Assembly (NCBI GenBank): GCA_018343915.1
Contig: JABRWF010000004.1
Location: 372,001 to 436,000 of the forward strand
Direction of reading: 5' to 3'
Length of the DNA: 64,000 nt
Source of the DNA: Agroathelia rolfsii
Taxonomy: Eukaryota > Basidiomycota > Agaricomycetes > Amylocorticiales > Amylocorticiaceae
Shown here: positions 22,242 to 32,453 of the stretch, one piece after another
Layout: every line of letters begins with the position of its first letter
How positions within the stretch are numbered: position 1 is the first letter of the stretch
Notes under the pieces: generated by a model
Told to the model about the DNA's origin: nothing
The model's database searches: none
What the model saw: only the letters and a program-made list of their open reading frames with translations
Position numbers and translations under genes: made by a program

Positions 22242-23294
22242 ATGAAGCTTTACATAGTAGCTCTTCTTGGACTTTTTGCTAGTGCTATGGCACTGCCCCA
22301 ACTCGAATCGCTTCGACGCGTAAGTTGTGAATTCTACCTACTGCACCGGTGAATTACTAGATTCTAAAATATTAATACTTATCCTGCTCAGAGAGAGGAT
22401 TTACAAGTGGCAGACGATGATACCAAGTATGGATATACCGTCACTGTTGAGAACAAAGCAAGTCTAGATTTTGCCTTTAGTAAGGAATGGGTGCAAGAAA
22501 ACTGATGCAATCCAAATTACCTAAAATTTAGAGAGAAGAATCAGAGACAGAAAGCGAAGACACCAAGTATGGGTACACTGTCACTGTTGAGAACAAGGCA
22601 AGTTTGGATTTTGCTTTTGGTAAGGAATGGGCGCAAGAAAACTGATGCAATCCAAACTACCTAAAATTTAGAGAGAAGAATTGGAGACAGAAAGCGAAGA
22701 CACCAAGTATGGATACACTGTCACTGTTGAGAACAAGGCAAGTTTGGATTTTGCTTTTGGTAAGGAATGGGCGCAAGAAAACTGATGCAATCCAAACTAC
22801 CTAAAATTTAGAGAGAAGAATTGGAGACAGAAAGCGAAGACACCAAGTATGGATACACTGTCACTGTTGAGAACAAGGCAAGTCTAGATTTTGCCTTTAG
22901 TAAGGAATGGGTGCAAGAAAACAAAACTGATACAATCCAAACTACCTGAAATTTAGAGAGAAGAATTAGAGACAGAAAGCGAAGACACCAAGTATGGATA
23001 CACTGTCACTGTTGAGAACAAGGCAAGTTTGGATTTTCCTTTTGGTAAGGAATGGGCCCAAGAAAATTGACGCAATCCAAATTACCTAAATTTTAGAGAG
23101 AAGAATTAGAGGCAGAAAGCGAAGATACCAAGTATGGATATACTGTCACTGTTGAAAATAAGGCAAGTATTAGGATTTACTCTCAGTAAAGGATGGAAGC
23201 GAAGAACTTGATGCAATTTCAATTTGTAGAGAGAAGAGCTGTGGTATTAGACAGTGATACCCAGTTTACATACACTGGACCTGTCGAAACTTGA
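22242..23294 (+). CDS. Secreted precursor peptide 3: multi-core RiPP precursor with one core per exon
   Basis: Exon 1 (22242-22319) encodes a signal peptide (MKLYIVALLGLFASAMA) ending in Arg-Arg. Six exons of exactly 66 nt follow: 22392-22457, 22532-22597, 22672-22737, 22812-22877, 22957-23022 and 23097-23162. Each encodes Arg-Glu-(Glu/Asp), an acidic spacer, the core-like YGYTVTV, and a final ENK. Joining them in phase 0 makes Lys-Arg at the junctions, a Kex2-type site. The introns that follow these exons begin GCAAGT, a consensus GC donor, and contain an in-frame stop. The terminal exon (23230-23294) reads in frame only if the last intron uses a GT donor four bases later (23167). With the GC donor, translation stops at 23250. 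Total about 164 or 180 aa. Adjacent UstYa pairs are the likely tailoring enzymes. Confidence 0.8.
22392..23162 (+). repeat. Six tandem units, 140-145 bp, each one exon plus one GC-AG intron
   Basis: Units start at 22392, 22532, 22672, 22812, 22957 and 23097. Four of the five steps are exactly 140 bp and one is 145 bp, because of an AAAAC-type insertion in the intron. Introns are as conserved as exons, including the GCAAGT donor and the AATTTAG acceptor. This points to recent unequal crossing-over or gene conversion of whole exon-intron units. Confidence 0.92.
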
Positions 23295-23965
23295 AGTTAA
23301 ATTTTTACTCGGTATGAATATAAATTATCATAGCGGAAGAGAGGGGGCTAATTAAACGCGTATCGTATTTGATAAACACGGCAGCTGTATCTACAAATTG
23401 AAAGATGCAATGATAGAGAGATAAATATACTATGTAATCATGAAACAACTCGCACATCAGCCTTCATTAATATCTGGAGATTGCTGTAGACTTAGTGAAA
23501 CGCTTGGACTCGTAAGTAGTCTTGCCAACGATGCTAGTGCTTATGGAGGCAAAATTCATGGATCCTAAAGTGCCCCGGCCAAGGGATAGCGTATTTAACC
23601 AACAAACCGCCAAATTCTAGAGACAATAATAGATAGAAAATTTTAACAAGCCGTGTTTGCAAGCAATACTGACTCGGAATGCATTGATAGCATTTTGTAG
23701 TAGTCATAGATGTTTATTAGTATCACGTACCTAACGAAGACAAAAAACTTATAGGTACGACAATCTGTAGCCATAGTATGTTGTTTGATAGTAAGTTCTG
23801 TCATATTTCCGCATTTTGACTTTTCTGATTGGAGATAGGATATGAGTCATCAGAGCCTCTGGCTTGATCAAAGATACTAGTAGTAGAGCTGATTCCAAAA
23901 GGGCTCGAAGTCCTTGAGCAAGCTGAAATGTAATCTAGGAAAGTTCTGCAAACTCGTCCGAAGGA
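23295..23965. other. Intergenic between precursor 3 and tRNA-Val
   Basis: AT-rich sequence containing the 3' UTR of the precursor gene. I see no coding or structured feature. Confidence 0.45.
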
Positions 23966-24067
23966 GGACTGATGGTGTAGTTGGTTATCACGTCCGTCTC
24001 ACATGATTGTAGTTTGGTGCGATTGAGTGATCACGGGAGGTCCCCAGTTCGAGCCTGGGTTAGTCCA
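23966..24067 (+). tRNA. tRNA-Val (CAC anticodon) with a short intron
   Basis: Acceptor strands GGACTGA and TTAGTCC pair with one G-T wobble. The A box (TGGTGTAGTTGG) and the B box (GGTTCGA-like, CAGTTCGAGCC) are in place. The anticodon stem TCCGT pairs with ACGGG across a 7-nt loop whose anticodon is CAC. About 28 nt of extra sequence after position 37 is the intron, at the position standard for nuclear tRNA genes. The T arm CCCAG/CTGGG is perfect. Confidence 0.85.
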
Positions 24068-24408
24068 TTATTTTTCTGCCCATTGGTTTTGATTTTTGAG
24101 TTTGCCGGACTAGTAATCACGTTCACGTTGGACTGGAGGTGACTTTCGAAATGTGAAGTGCATGGATCCAGCAGGGATGCTGCGAGGCCTGAGGTTGCCA
24201 GTGAGCGAATAGCTTGGACCCCGCTGTGCCGGATCGGAGGGGTGATACATAATTGGATCCAAGCCCAAGTCCTGCTGGATACAGCTGCACTACCATCATC
24301 TTCCTGCATCCCACCAGGGTTTGTTTCAAACCACGACTATCTCTTCTATACGACACCCCTTATAATAATTACTTTTACATACCCGTTCGAGCTAGCACTA
24401 CTATCACT
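24068..24408 (+). promoter_or_regulatory. 5' region of the oxysterol-binding protein gene
   Basis: No gene in this 340-bp stretch. The last part is pyrimidine-rich and carries TATAATAATTAC about 50 bp before the ATG, as expected for promoter and 5' UTR. Confidence 0.4.
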
Positions 24409-26296
24409 ATGGCCAGCACCTCCACGTCCAAGAACGACATCGATAATACAGCCCTCGACACCGAGGACGGCCCTGCGATATCAGTCCCCGACACCAGTGA
24501 TGCAGGCGAGGGCGGCAAGCTCAAGATGATCATACAGCTCGTCAAGAAATGCTTGGGTGTCAAGGACATTGCATCTATGTACGCGTACCCTTTTTTTTCT
24601 TGCCCCACCAAACGCTGACGTCGTGGACCCTCTCATTGCACAGGCGCCTTTCGCTCCCTGCTTCCCTGCTTGAGCCCATACCAAACCTCGAATATTGGCA
24701 TTATCTTGACAGACCAGACCTATTTGCTGCGTGAGCAACCAACCCTTTCGCTTTCGCTTGTGGATTCGACCGTTGATTATGTGCATCAGCATCAATGATT
24801 CAGATGATGAGCTTGAGCGCATGCTCGCCGTTTTGCGTTTCACGTTTACCAAGGACCTGAAGTTCATTGTGAGTATGGGGAGGCCTTCACGCTCGAAGGG
24901 CGTCGTCAATCTCATATTTTCCCGCAGCATGGCAAAGTGGTTAAGCCGTACAATTCTGTGCTTGGCGAAACATTCCGTTCCCACTGGGATGTTGTCCCCG
25001 TTTTGCACCCCGGCTCGGCGGACACACCTATCCCCATGATCTACACTTCCGAGCCCGCCCCGCCATCTCTGCCCCCGTCCGCAATCTCATCTGGCACGGC
25101 CGTTAATACTGCGGGGCTCGGCCCCTCAGATGCATCCAGCATCAAGAGCGGCAAGAGTGGAAAGAGCTCCAAATCTGCTCTTAGCGCCAGCGACCTCCGG
25201 AGTCCGTCCACCGCGGCGACTTCCTTGGTTGAATCCAACGTAGATGCCCAGATCAGCAACCTCAGCTTGGCAGATGACTCCGATGACGAAATGGACGCGA
25301 ATGTGCCGCGCCTGCGCGTGGTTTATTTGACGGAGCAAGTGTCCCATCATCCACCCATCTCGGCGTACTATGCCGCCTGCAGAAACAAACACATCGAGAT
25401 GTCTGGCATTGACCAGATCTCGGCCAAGGTGTCCGGCATGACCGTCCGTGTCGCGCCCGGCTCGTTCAACAAGGGCATCTACATCAAGCTAACCGGCGGC
25501 CCCGGGGAGGGAGAGAACTACAGGATCACGCATCCCATCGCGTCCGTGAATGGAATTCTCAAGGGTAGCTTTTACATTACAGTTGGGGACACGAGTATCA
25601 TTACGTGCAGTGGAGGCAAGCCTGGCGAGAAGCTGAGGGCAATAATTGAGTACAAGGAAGAAGTAAGCCCCCTTTTTTTCTCTGTCCATCAGCTTGGCGC
25701 ATGTAATTAATTGAATTGTATGGTGCTAGTCCTGGATTGGCAAGGCGCTCTTCCGCCTCGAGGGTTGCATTCACAAGTACACCGAGGGAGAGGCCGATGT
25801 GGAGAACTGGACAAAGATTAAACATGTCCCTCCCTCTCGCATCGTAGCCACCTTTGATGGTTCTTGGAGACACCTGATTCGTTGGAGACGCGCTGGTGCA
25901 CCTGTGGAAGAGTCGGAGACGTTGTTGGATCTTTCTACGCTTCGCGTCATCCCCAAGGTTGTTCGTCCCCTTGACAGGCAACAACCGCATGAAAGCAGGA
26001 AGCTCTGGGATAGTGTCACATCGCGCTTGCAGAAGAAGGAGTATAACGAGGCGACGAAGCACAAGCTCGCTATCGAGCAGAGACAAAGAGACGAAGCGGC
26101 AGAGCGCAAGAGGAAGAATGTCGAGTAAGTGATCCCACCTCTGTCCTCAAGAATTGATATTTATCTGCATACCAAAAGATTCGTTCCCAAATTTTTCGAT
26201 CGCGATATTGACTCGGGCATCCCGACATTGACACCAGCGGGCTTGGCTGCCTTTGAGGAAGAACTTAAAGAAAGCTCTACATACCCTCTGTTATAG
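24409..26296 (+). CDS. Oxysterol-binding protein (OSBP-related protein, short form)
   Basis: Six GT-AG exons: 24409-24578, 24644-24730, 24790-24868, 24928-25662, 25730-26124, 26179-26296 (527 aa). The lipid-binding domain fills the protein, with no PH domain or ankyrin repeats, as in yeast Osh4-6 types. The lid/core start is MRLSLPASLLEPIPNLEYWHYL and is followed by KPYNSVLGETFRSHW. The OSBP fingerprint EQVSHHPPISAYYA is at about residue 230. A Ser-rich low-complexity insert interrupts the domain between VVPVLHPG and LRVVYLTEQ. Members exchange sterol or phosphatidylserine for PI4P at membrane contact sites. The gene is not linked functionally to its neighbours. Confidence 0.93.
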
Positions 26297-27117
26297 AGGT
26301 ATATTCCATTACAGAGATCATGATCTTTTTACAATTTCATCCTACTCATAGCTACGAGTAGAAGTTTTACGGATATCTTTTTTTTTCTTAGTCTATTTCA
26401 TATCAAGATGCCTTTATCACTTTTCTCACCTTTCACTCTTCATTTCTTCTTTACATCTTAACGAATAGTTACGACGGACATAAATATAAAGCCTAGTCTG
26501 CTAGTGGTCGTAAGACTCTGGCACGTATCTTTCCTTCATTTGATGACTTGAAGACTGGGGCAGGCAGGATCATGAGAGTGGCACAAGGATTTATATTGAG
26601 TGAATACCACTGGCAGTAGACTCAATATCTCATCTGAACATAGGCTGCATGGGGCTATGATCAATAGATGAGCGAAGTCAGCTGGTGTGCTCCACCATAT
26701 GCACAGAATGCCCACTGGCACTCACTGATAGGACGATTCGCTATTGATAGTCGCGATAAATGTAACTTGAAATAGATGGCAATGGAAGCGCATAGTCGAC
26801 CGAGTAAGACCACTCATAGGCACAATTCAAGTCGAGATACAAGGAAATTGAGACTACTGTAGGTATAGTCCAACAATTGAGATAACTGGACATGTCTTTG
26901 TTCGCCGTATCATTGGTCGCCATCACATGGACTTCCGCTTGCCTCAGACCTGTGCGAATGCCATTTCCAAGACTGATACCTGATCATGAGATGATCCTAT
27001 ACTGGTCCGGTGCAGCTTATGCAGCACTGATGCACTCATGTTCCATTCTCTTCTGGACTACATAAGAGGAGCGGAAGCACTGTCGTGGGAGTTGACCTAT
27101 CTCTTCATCATCTCACC
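26297..27117. other. Intergenic, OSBP to dipeptidase
   Basis: 3' UTR of the OSBP gene and promoter of the dipeptidase gene. Two 61-codon minus-strand frames show no family features. Nothing else is seen. Confidence 0.45.
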
Positions 27118-28958
27118 ATGGCCAACCACCCCCAGCCATCTGCCCCAGCCGAGTTCCTAAAGTACATCGACAGCCATGCCAAACAATTTATTGATAGGCT
27201 GGAAGAAGCCGTCGCGATCCCTAGGTTCGTATTGTCGAAAATGAAAAAAAAAAATGAACCGAACTTGAAACTCATCTATGATCTGTACAGCATAAGCGGA
27301 GAGGCGCCTCGTCGCGATGATGTTATCAAGATGACCAAATGGATGCAGAAGCAGCTCGAAAGCTACGGCGTCGAGACCAAGTCTGTTGATCTCGGAACAC
27401 AGAATCTCGATGGCCAGAAGCTGCCCTTGCCTCCCGCCATCCTAGGCCGACTAGGTAGAGACAAGCACAAGAAGACAGTGCTGATCTACGGCCATCTCGA
27501 TGTGCAGCCGGCGAAAATCGAGGACGGCTGGGATACTAATCCGTTTACACTCGTTCGCGCGGAAGATGGCAGGCTGATTGGACGTGGAGCGACGGACGAC
27601 AAGGGCCCAGTGTTGGGCTGGCTTAATGTCATCGAGGCCGTCCAGAAGAGCCAACTCGATTTGCCTGTGAACTTGCGATTCTGCTTCGAGGCTATGGAAG
27701 AGAGCGGAAGTGAAGGCCTCGACGATCTTATCATTTCCGAGGCCGCGAAAGGCGATGAAGGCTTCTTCGACGGTGTTGATTGCGTCTGTATTGTGAGTTC
27801 TTGATGTTCCCCGGGCCCTTCTTCTGTTCAAATGGGTTGACATTCTTTCCCGGCGGGTGCTTTACTAGTCGGATAACTACTGGCTTAACACTCGTACTCC
27901 TGTTATCACCTATGGCTTGCGTGGCCTGACGTACTGGAAGGTCACGGTCTCTGGCCCAACGCGCGATCTCCATTCTGGCGTGTTTGGTGGTATGGTGCAT
28001 GAGCCCATGACGGATCTTATCTTGCTCTTGAGCAAGCTCGTCGAAACGAACGGCAAGATTTGCATCGAGCCCGTTGCTAACATGGTCGAGGCCCCTACCC
28101 AGGAGGAGAGGTACGGGAAACCTCGGATTTTGATCTTATCTGGGCCAATGTTTATATAAATACTGCACAGAGAGATCTACGAGAAAATGGATTACTCCAT
28201 CTCAGACGTGGAGGAGGCCGTCGGCGCTAGTATTTCCCTTTCAGACGACAAGGCCACTGTGCTCATGGGACGTATGCGCAACCCATCGCTCTCTTTGCAC
28301 GGCATCGAAGGTGCTTTTGATGGAGCAGGTGCAAAGACTGTTATCCCTGCTAAGGTCTCTGGGAAATTCTCTATCCGGTGTGTATTCAACCTGCGGCCTT
28401 TGAGATTGGGTTACTGAAAACTAAAATGAACGTGCAGACTGGTACCTCCCCAGACACCCGAGATTGTTGACCCTCTTGTCGAGAAATATTTGAAAGAAGA
28501 GTTTGAAAAACTCGGCACAAAGAACACTCTAACCCTGGAGAACTTACATGGTGGCAAGCCGTGGGTGGCGAGTTACGATCATTGGAACTATGCGGCTGCG
28601 ATTAAAGCAACAAAAGTATGTTTTCTTATCTTTGTCAAGTGGATAGCTGATCAAATGGACTTGCAGGCCGTGTATGGGCGGGATCCCGACCTCACTCGCG
28701 AGGGTGGTTCTATCCCAGTCACCCTGACTTTTGCAGATGCACTCAAAGTGAATGTGCTCCTGCTCCCCATGGGTCGTGGTGATGATGGTGCCCAGTAAGC
28801 TCACATTCACAATGGCTTAAAATAAAATCATGACTGATCTGATATTTTATAGTTCCACAAACGAGAAGCTCGACAAATCAAACTTTATCGAGGGTTCAAA
28901 ATTGTTAGGAACGTATTTGTTCGAGCTTGCCGCCCTGACCGCTGGCAAGAACGTTTGA
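27118..28958 (+). CDS. DUG1: M20 metallopeptidase, DUG1-type Cys-Gly dipeptidase
   Basis: Seven exons, all GT-AG: 27118-27224, 27291-27792, 27869-28110, 28171-28377, 28438-28615, 28667-28794, 28853-28958, giving 489 aa (yeast Dug1 481). M20 metal and catalytic motifs are present in order: GHLDVQP (His and Asp), GRGATDDKGP (bridging Asp), EAMEESGSEGL (catalytic Glu pair) and SDNYW. The C-terminal GAHSTNEK carries the last metal His. The dimerisation domain lies between. Dug1 hydrolyses Cys-Gly in glutathione degradation. The start at 27118 gives the typical N-terminus, with EFLKYIDSHAKQFIDRLEEAVAIPS reached across the first splice. The enzyme is cytosolic, with no signal peptide. Confidence 0.94.
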
Positions 28959-29252
28959 AGCAGGTCTGAAGAGTAGGGGAAGTGCAAAATCACTGTACGA
29001 TAAGAACATGTACTTGATGCGCGACTTGTGTATGAGTTATATCGCTGAACGATAATAAATGACCCGTTTATCCTATAATACTGTCCGGTCTGCAATTTGT
29101 TAGTTTCTGTACCATGTACTCGATGAGTGACCTGGATACCACGTGACCGCGTGTGGATGGCTGCCACCGATCGCCACCAGCGCGTAATTGCAGTTAGACC
29201 TCGATCATCATACTCTCTCGCTGTTAGCAGCAACACACCAGCCGTCTGCCTA

Positions 29253-31364
29253 ATGCCTCTCAAGCGTGCTCATAATGCATCAGACACACCAGATAGAACA
29301 CCTTCGTCTCCTGCAAAGAAGAGACAAGTACTACCGCCTTCCACACCGTTTTCAACCATCTCGGCCTCTGCTTCGTCTTCCCGTACAACCTAGTCTGTCT
29401 CGTCCCCTTGTCTATCTGGATCACGGCACTAACTTACCTGTTATTAACATAGTGCTACTCCTGCAGATTCTCCTCGCAACCCATTTGGGCGCCGCCGCCA
29501 TCTCGTCTCTATTACTACGCCACTTAAATTGCCGCCGATTTCCTCGTTCTCTCGTCATCTGGCACTCCACTTTCAGCTTCATGCGCCCGGCTTCAATGAG
29601 GAGGGTGCATGGAGGATTGTACAGGTTCCCCTCAACTACTCTTTCAAGCATCTACATAAATTGATCATCTTCCTCTTCTCTGAGGGTGATGTTCTGGGGA
29701 GGAATGGAATCGAGAAGAAGCGGCAGTACAGCGAAGAAAGTGGAGATGATGTGTCTGACGAGAGACCATCTCCGAGGAAGCTGCGCAGCAGCAAGCGAAA
29801 GCGTCAGACAGACACTCCGCTCAAGGGCAAAGGGAAGAAGAGCATCGCACCACTCTCGGATGTACTAGGTTCTTCCTTGTTCGTTGACACTATGCCAGCC
29901 CAGGCCAAAGACAAGGGCCACATTTTCCTTGTCCGGAAAGACGTCGTCATGTGCCCTACCTCACCGACTGCTAAACTGAGGATAAAGCCGGGCGACAAGC
30001 GCCATTTCATTCGCACAGGAACGACTGTGGTTAAGCTGTCCAGTGTCCGCGATCCATACCGACATGGTCGAGATGCGTCCAGTGAGAGTGGGAGTGATAG
30101 TGACGGCGAACAGGCAAGTCTGCCCGTGGTAGATTGCGCTAGCACGAGTCATGAGGCCACAACTGGGCTGGGACGACAATCGAGCACAAGTACGGTGGTA
30201 AATGACATCGATGACGATGAAGAAGGCGAATGGCGTTGGGAGCCGGAGGAAGACTTTACGCTGGCCGATGCATGGCCCGAGGGCGGCAGTCTTTCACGGG
30301 GCATTACATATGTAAGTTTGTAAATCTTTTGTTTCTGTGTAACCGATCCTTAATTCTCATTGCCACACCAAGGTCCACTCTTCTATATCTGGCATTCGCA
30401 TTGACATCACTTGCAATCGGGCACCTTTACCGGTCCGCAAAGGAACAGGCAACAAACCTTTCGTATTTGCTGCCCACGCGTGTGTCAGCTTGCCCCTCCC
30501 AGAATCAGCCGCTACCCAGCTCACCCAGGCAAGAAAGGGCAAAGCGATTGACCTTGATTCACTTCCGTTAGCGGCAACAGCATTACATCCCTCTCCTGCA
30601 ACGAACGCTGGTAGCAGCAAGCCCAACGGGACATCCAAGTTAATCAAAGCAAATAACGGCATTCCCAATATAGGATCACAGACTCACGGAGAAAAAGAAA
30701 TGGCCCGTGTCCTCAACGCACCAGATGCGTTCGAGACATTCTTGCAACGCTTTACGTGGCCGTGGCCCACCTCACGCATGGGCTCTCCGTCTTCCTCGGC
30801 CGCCATGTCCTCACCTTCAGCTTCTCCAATATCGGGGCGTCGGTATTCACGACAGCGCCGGCAATCGCAATCGGATGGTAACGACGATGAGGGCACTCCT
30901 GGTTCAGAGCCGGATGAGGTCCCCCTGGGAAGCGATATGCGCACGAGCCCGGCGTTTACGCTCGATGCATCGTCTTCACCGGAAAAAGTATACGTAAGGA
31001 TTTGTTTCTTATGCCGTTTTACTCAGAGCCATCAATAACATATTTATAGTCGACATCATTCTCGGATCCTTTCCTGCCATATACGCCCTTTCCTGCGCGG
31101 GCGCATACACGCAAGCGGATCGACAGCGCTCGTGCGAGACTTAGGCGGCTCAGTAGGGAGAGTTTAGGAGCATCTGCGGACTCAGATGAGGAAGAGGGTG
31201 ATGGTGGTGGAGATGAGACGAATAAATCATCGGCGGACAAACAACATAGCGATCATGAGTCTGGAGACGATGTTGGTGATAGTGGCGACCATGACAAAGA
31301 CAAACAATCAAGGTCGATGAGAAGAAAATGTTCCGCGGTGTTTGATGACGAGCAAGAAGTCTGA
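29253..31364 (+). CDS. Acidic, Ser-rich hypothetical protein with a possible pRiA4b ORF-3-like fold
   Basis: The start is MPLKRAHNASDTPDRTPSSP. An intron from about 29385 to 29466 (acceptor CCTGCAG) joins to HSPRNPFGRRRHLVS. Later introns follow GITY (about 30313) and KVY (about 30993). One globular-looking stretch (LALHFQLHAPGFNEEGAW, then VQVPLNYSFKHLHKLIIFLF) resembles the start of the plasmid pRiA4b ORF-3-like fold, but this is a weak match by eye. The rest is low-complexity and Ser/Asp/Glu-rich, with basic KRKR and RRLSR clusters that could be nuclear-localisation signals. About 600 aa, ending in an acidic His/Asp/Gly-rich tail. The function is unknown. Confidence 0.72.
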
Positions 31365-32453
31365 CCTGGTTTTTCTACGGTCAAAGTTTGCCTTTTTTTC
31401 CTTTTTTTTCTTTTCATCTCCGTTTGTTTGCTTGTTTTTCTCTACTCTATCTTTTATCTTCTGAACATTGTATGCATTTACTGTATGGACATTTCGCCAG
31501 ATATTCGTCACATTACCAATAGCATGAGAATGCATAATTACTGTAAGATCATTTTCAGCTACGCATATTATGATAGGTTCAGTTGCAGTCAGGAATTTAT
31601 TATCATCGGTACTCATTGCACACTTGCATTCGTAACCGTCGGCATAAGGTATTGTTTTGGGCACTTGTACATTAATATCTTTGTGATATCCAGCCCCTCC
31701 CTGAGGCCTCCTAGTAGACGCATCTCTTATCGAGGTTACGGTCTGCATATTTGACCCATAGGGTCTGGATTCCTGCTGGTAGACGACTATGCACTATGAC
31801 CACCATGTGTTTTCGTACATACCTTATGGTGGGAACTCTGATGAGTAGCGTGAGCCACAAGACTTATCAGGTATAGGAAGCGCTATCAGAAGCAGAATGC
31901 CTTTCTCATCTTGATTGCAAGCCCCCCCCCCCTCTATTCGCTGGCGTCTCTTGCTCAGAGTGCTCTGTTTCATATTTACACCTTCAAGGGCCCACGCTTG
32001 GAAGTGATGCACGCTTTGGTATACTACTGCCGAAGAATTAAAAGCAGAAATTCGGGGGTGAAAACACACCAAAAAGTATCCATATCCATTAAGCGTATTA
32101 GCACAAAGCTCAAACTCGAACAACTCACATACCATGTATGTAAATAAATAAACAGAAAAGAATGTATCAGGGGAAGCGGAGAAGGTGGAGGAGAAAAAAT
32201 CCGAACAGATGAGATAGCTATGTAATAGGAAAGGGTGAAGGGTGGGTATATGTGTAAGTATATATTCAAGAAGGGGGGAAATGTCGCGTTATAAACGGTT
32301 ACTCTAAATCAGGAAAAACACGAGAAAAATGATTGAGAGATCCATCTATAAGAATGTTACAAATCGGGGTAACGATAAACTGTTTTTGAGTTCAGTGATA
32401 TGAATGTACGTTGAAGTCGCGAAAGGCGTAGACGAAATCTATTCATCACTTCC
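31365..32453. other. Convergent 3' intergenic region
   Basis: 3' UTRs of the hypothetical protein (plus) and the phosphatase (minus). A C9-10 homopolymer lies near 31922-31932. The frames of up to 146 codons here are not conserved families and have no splice-supported structure. Confidence 0.45.
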
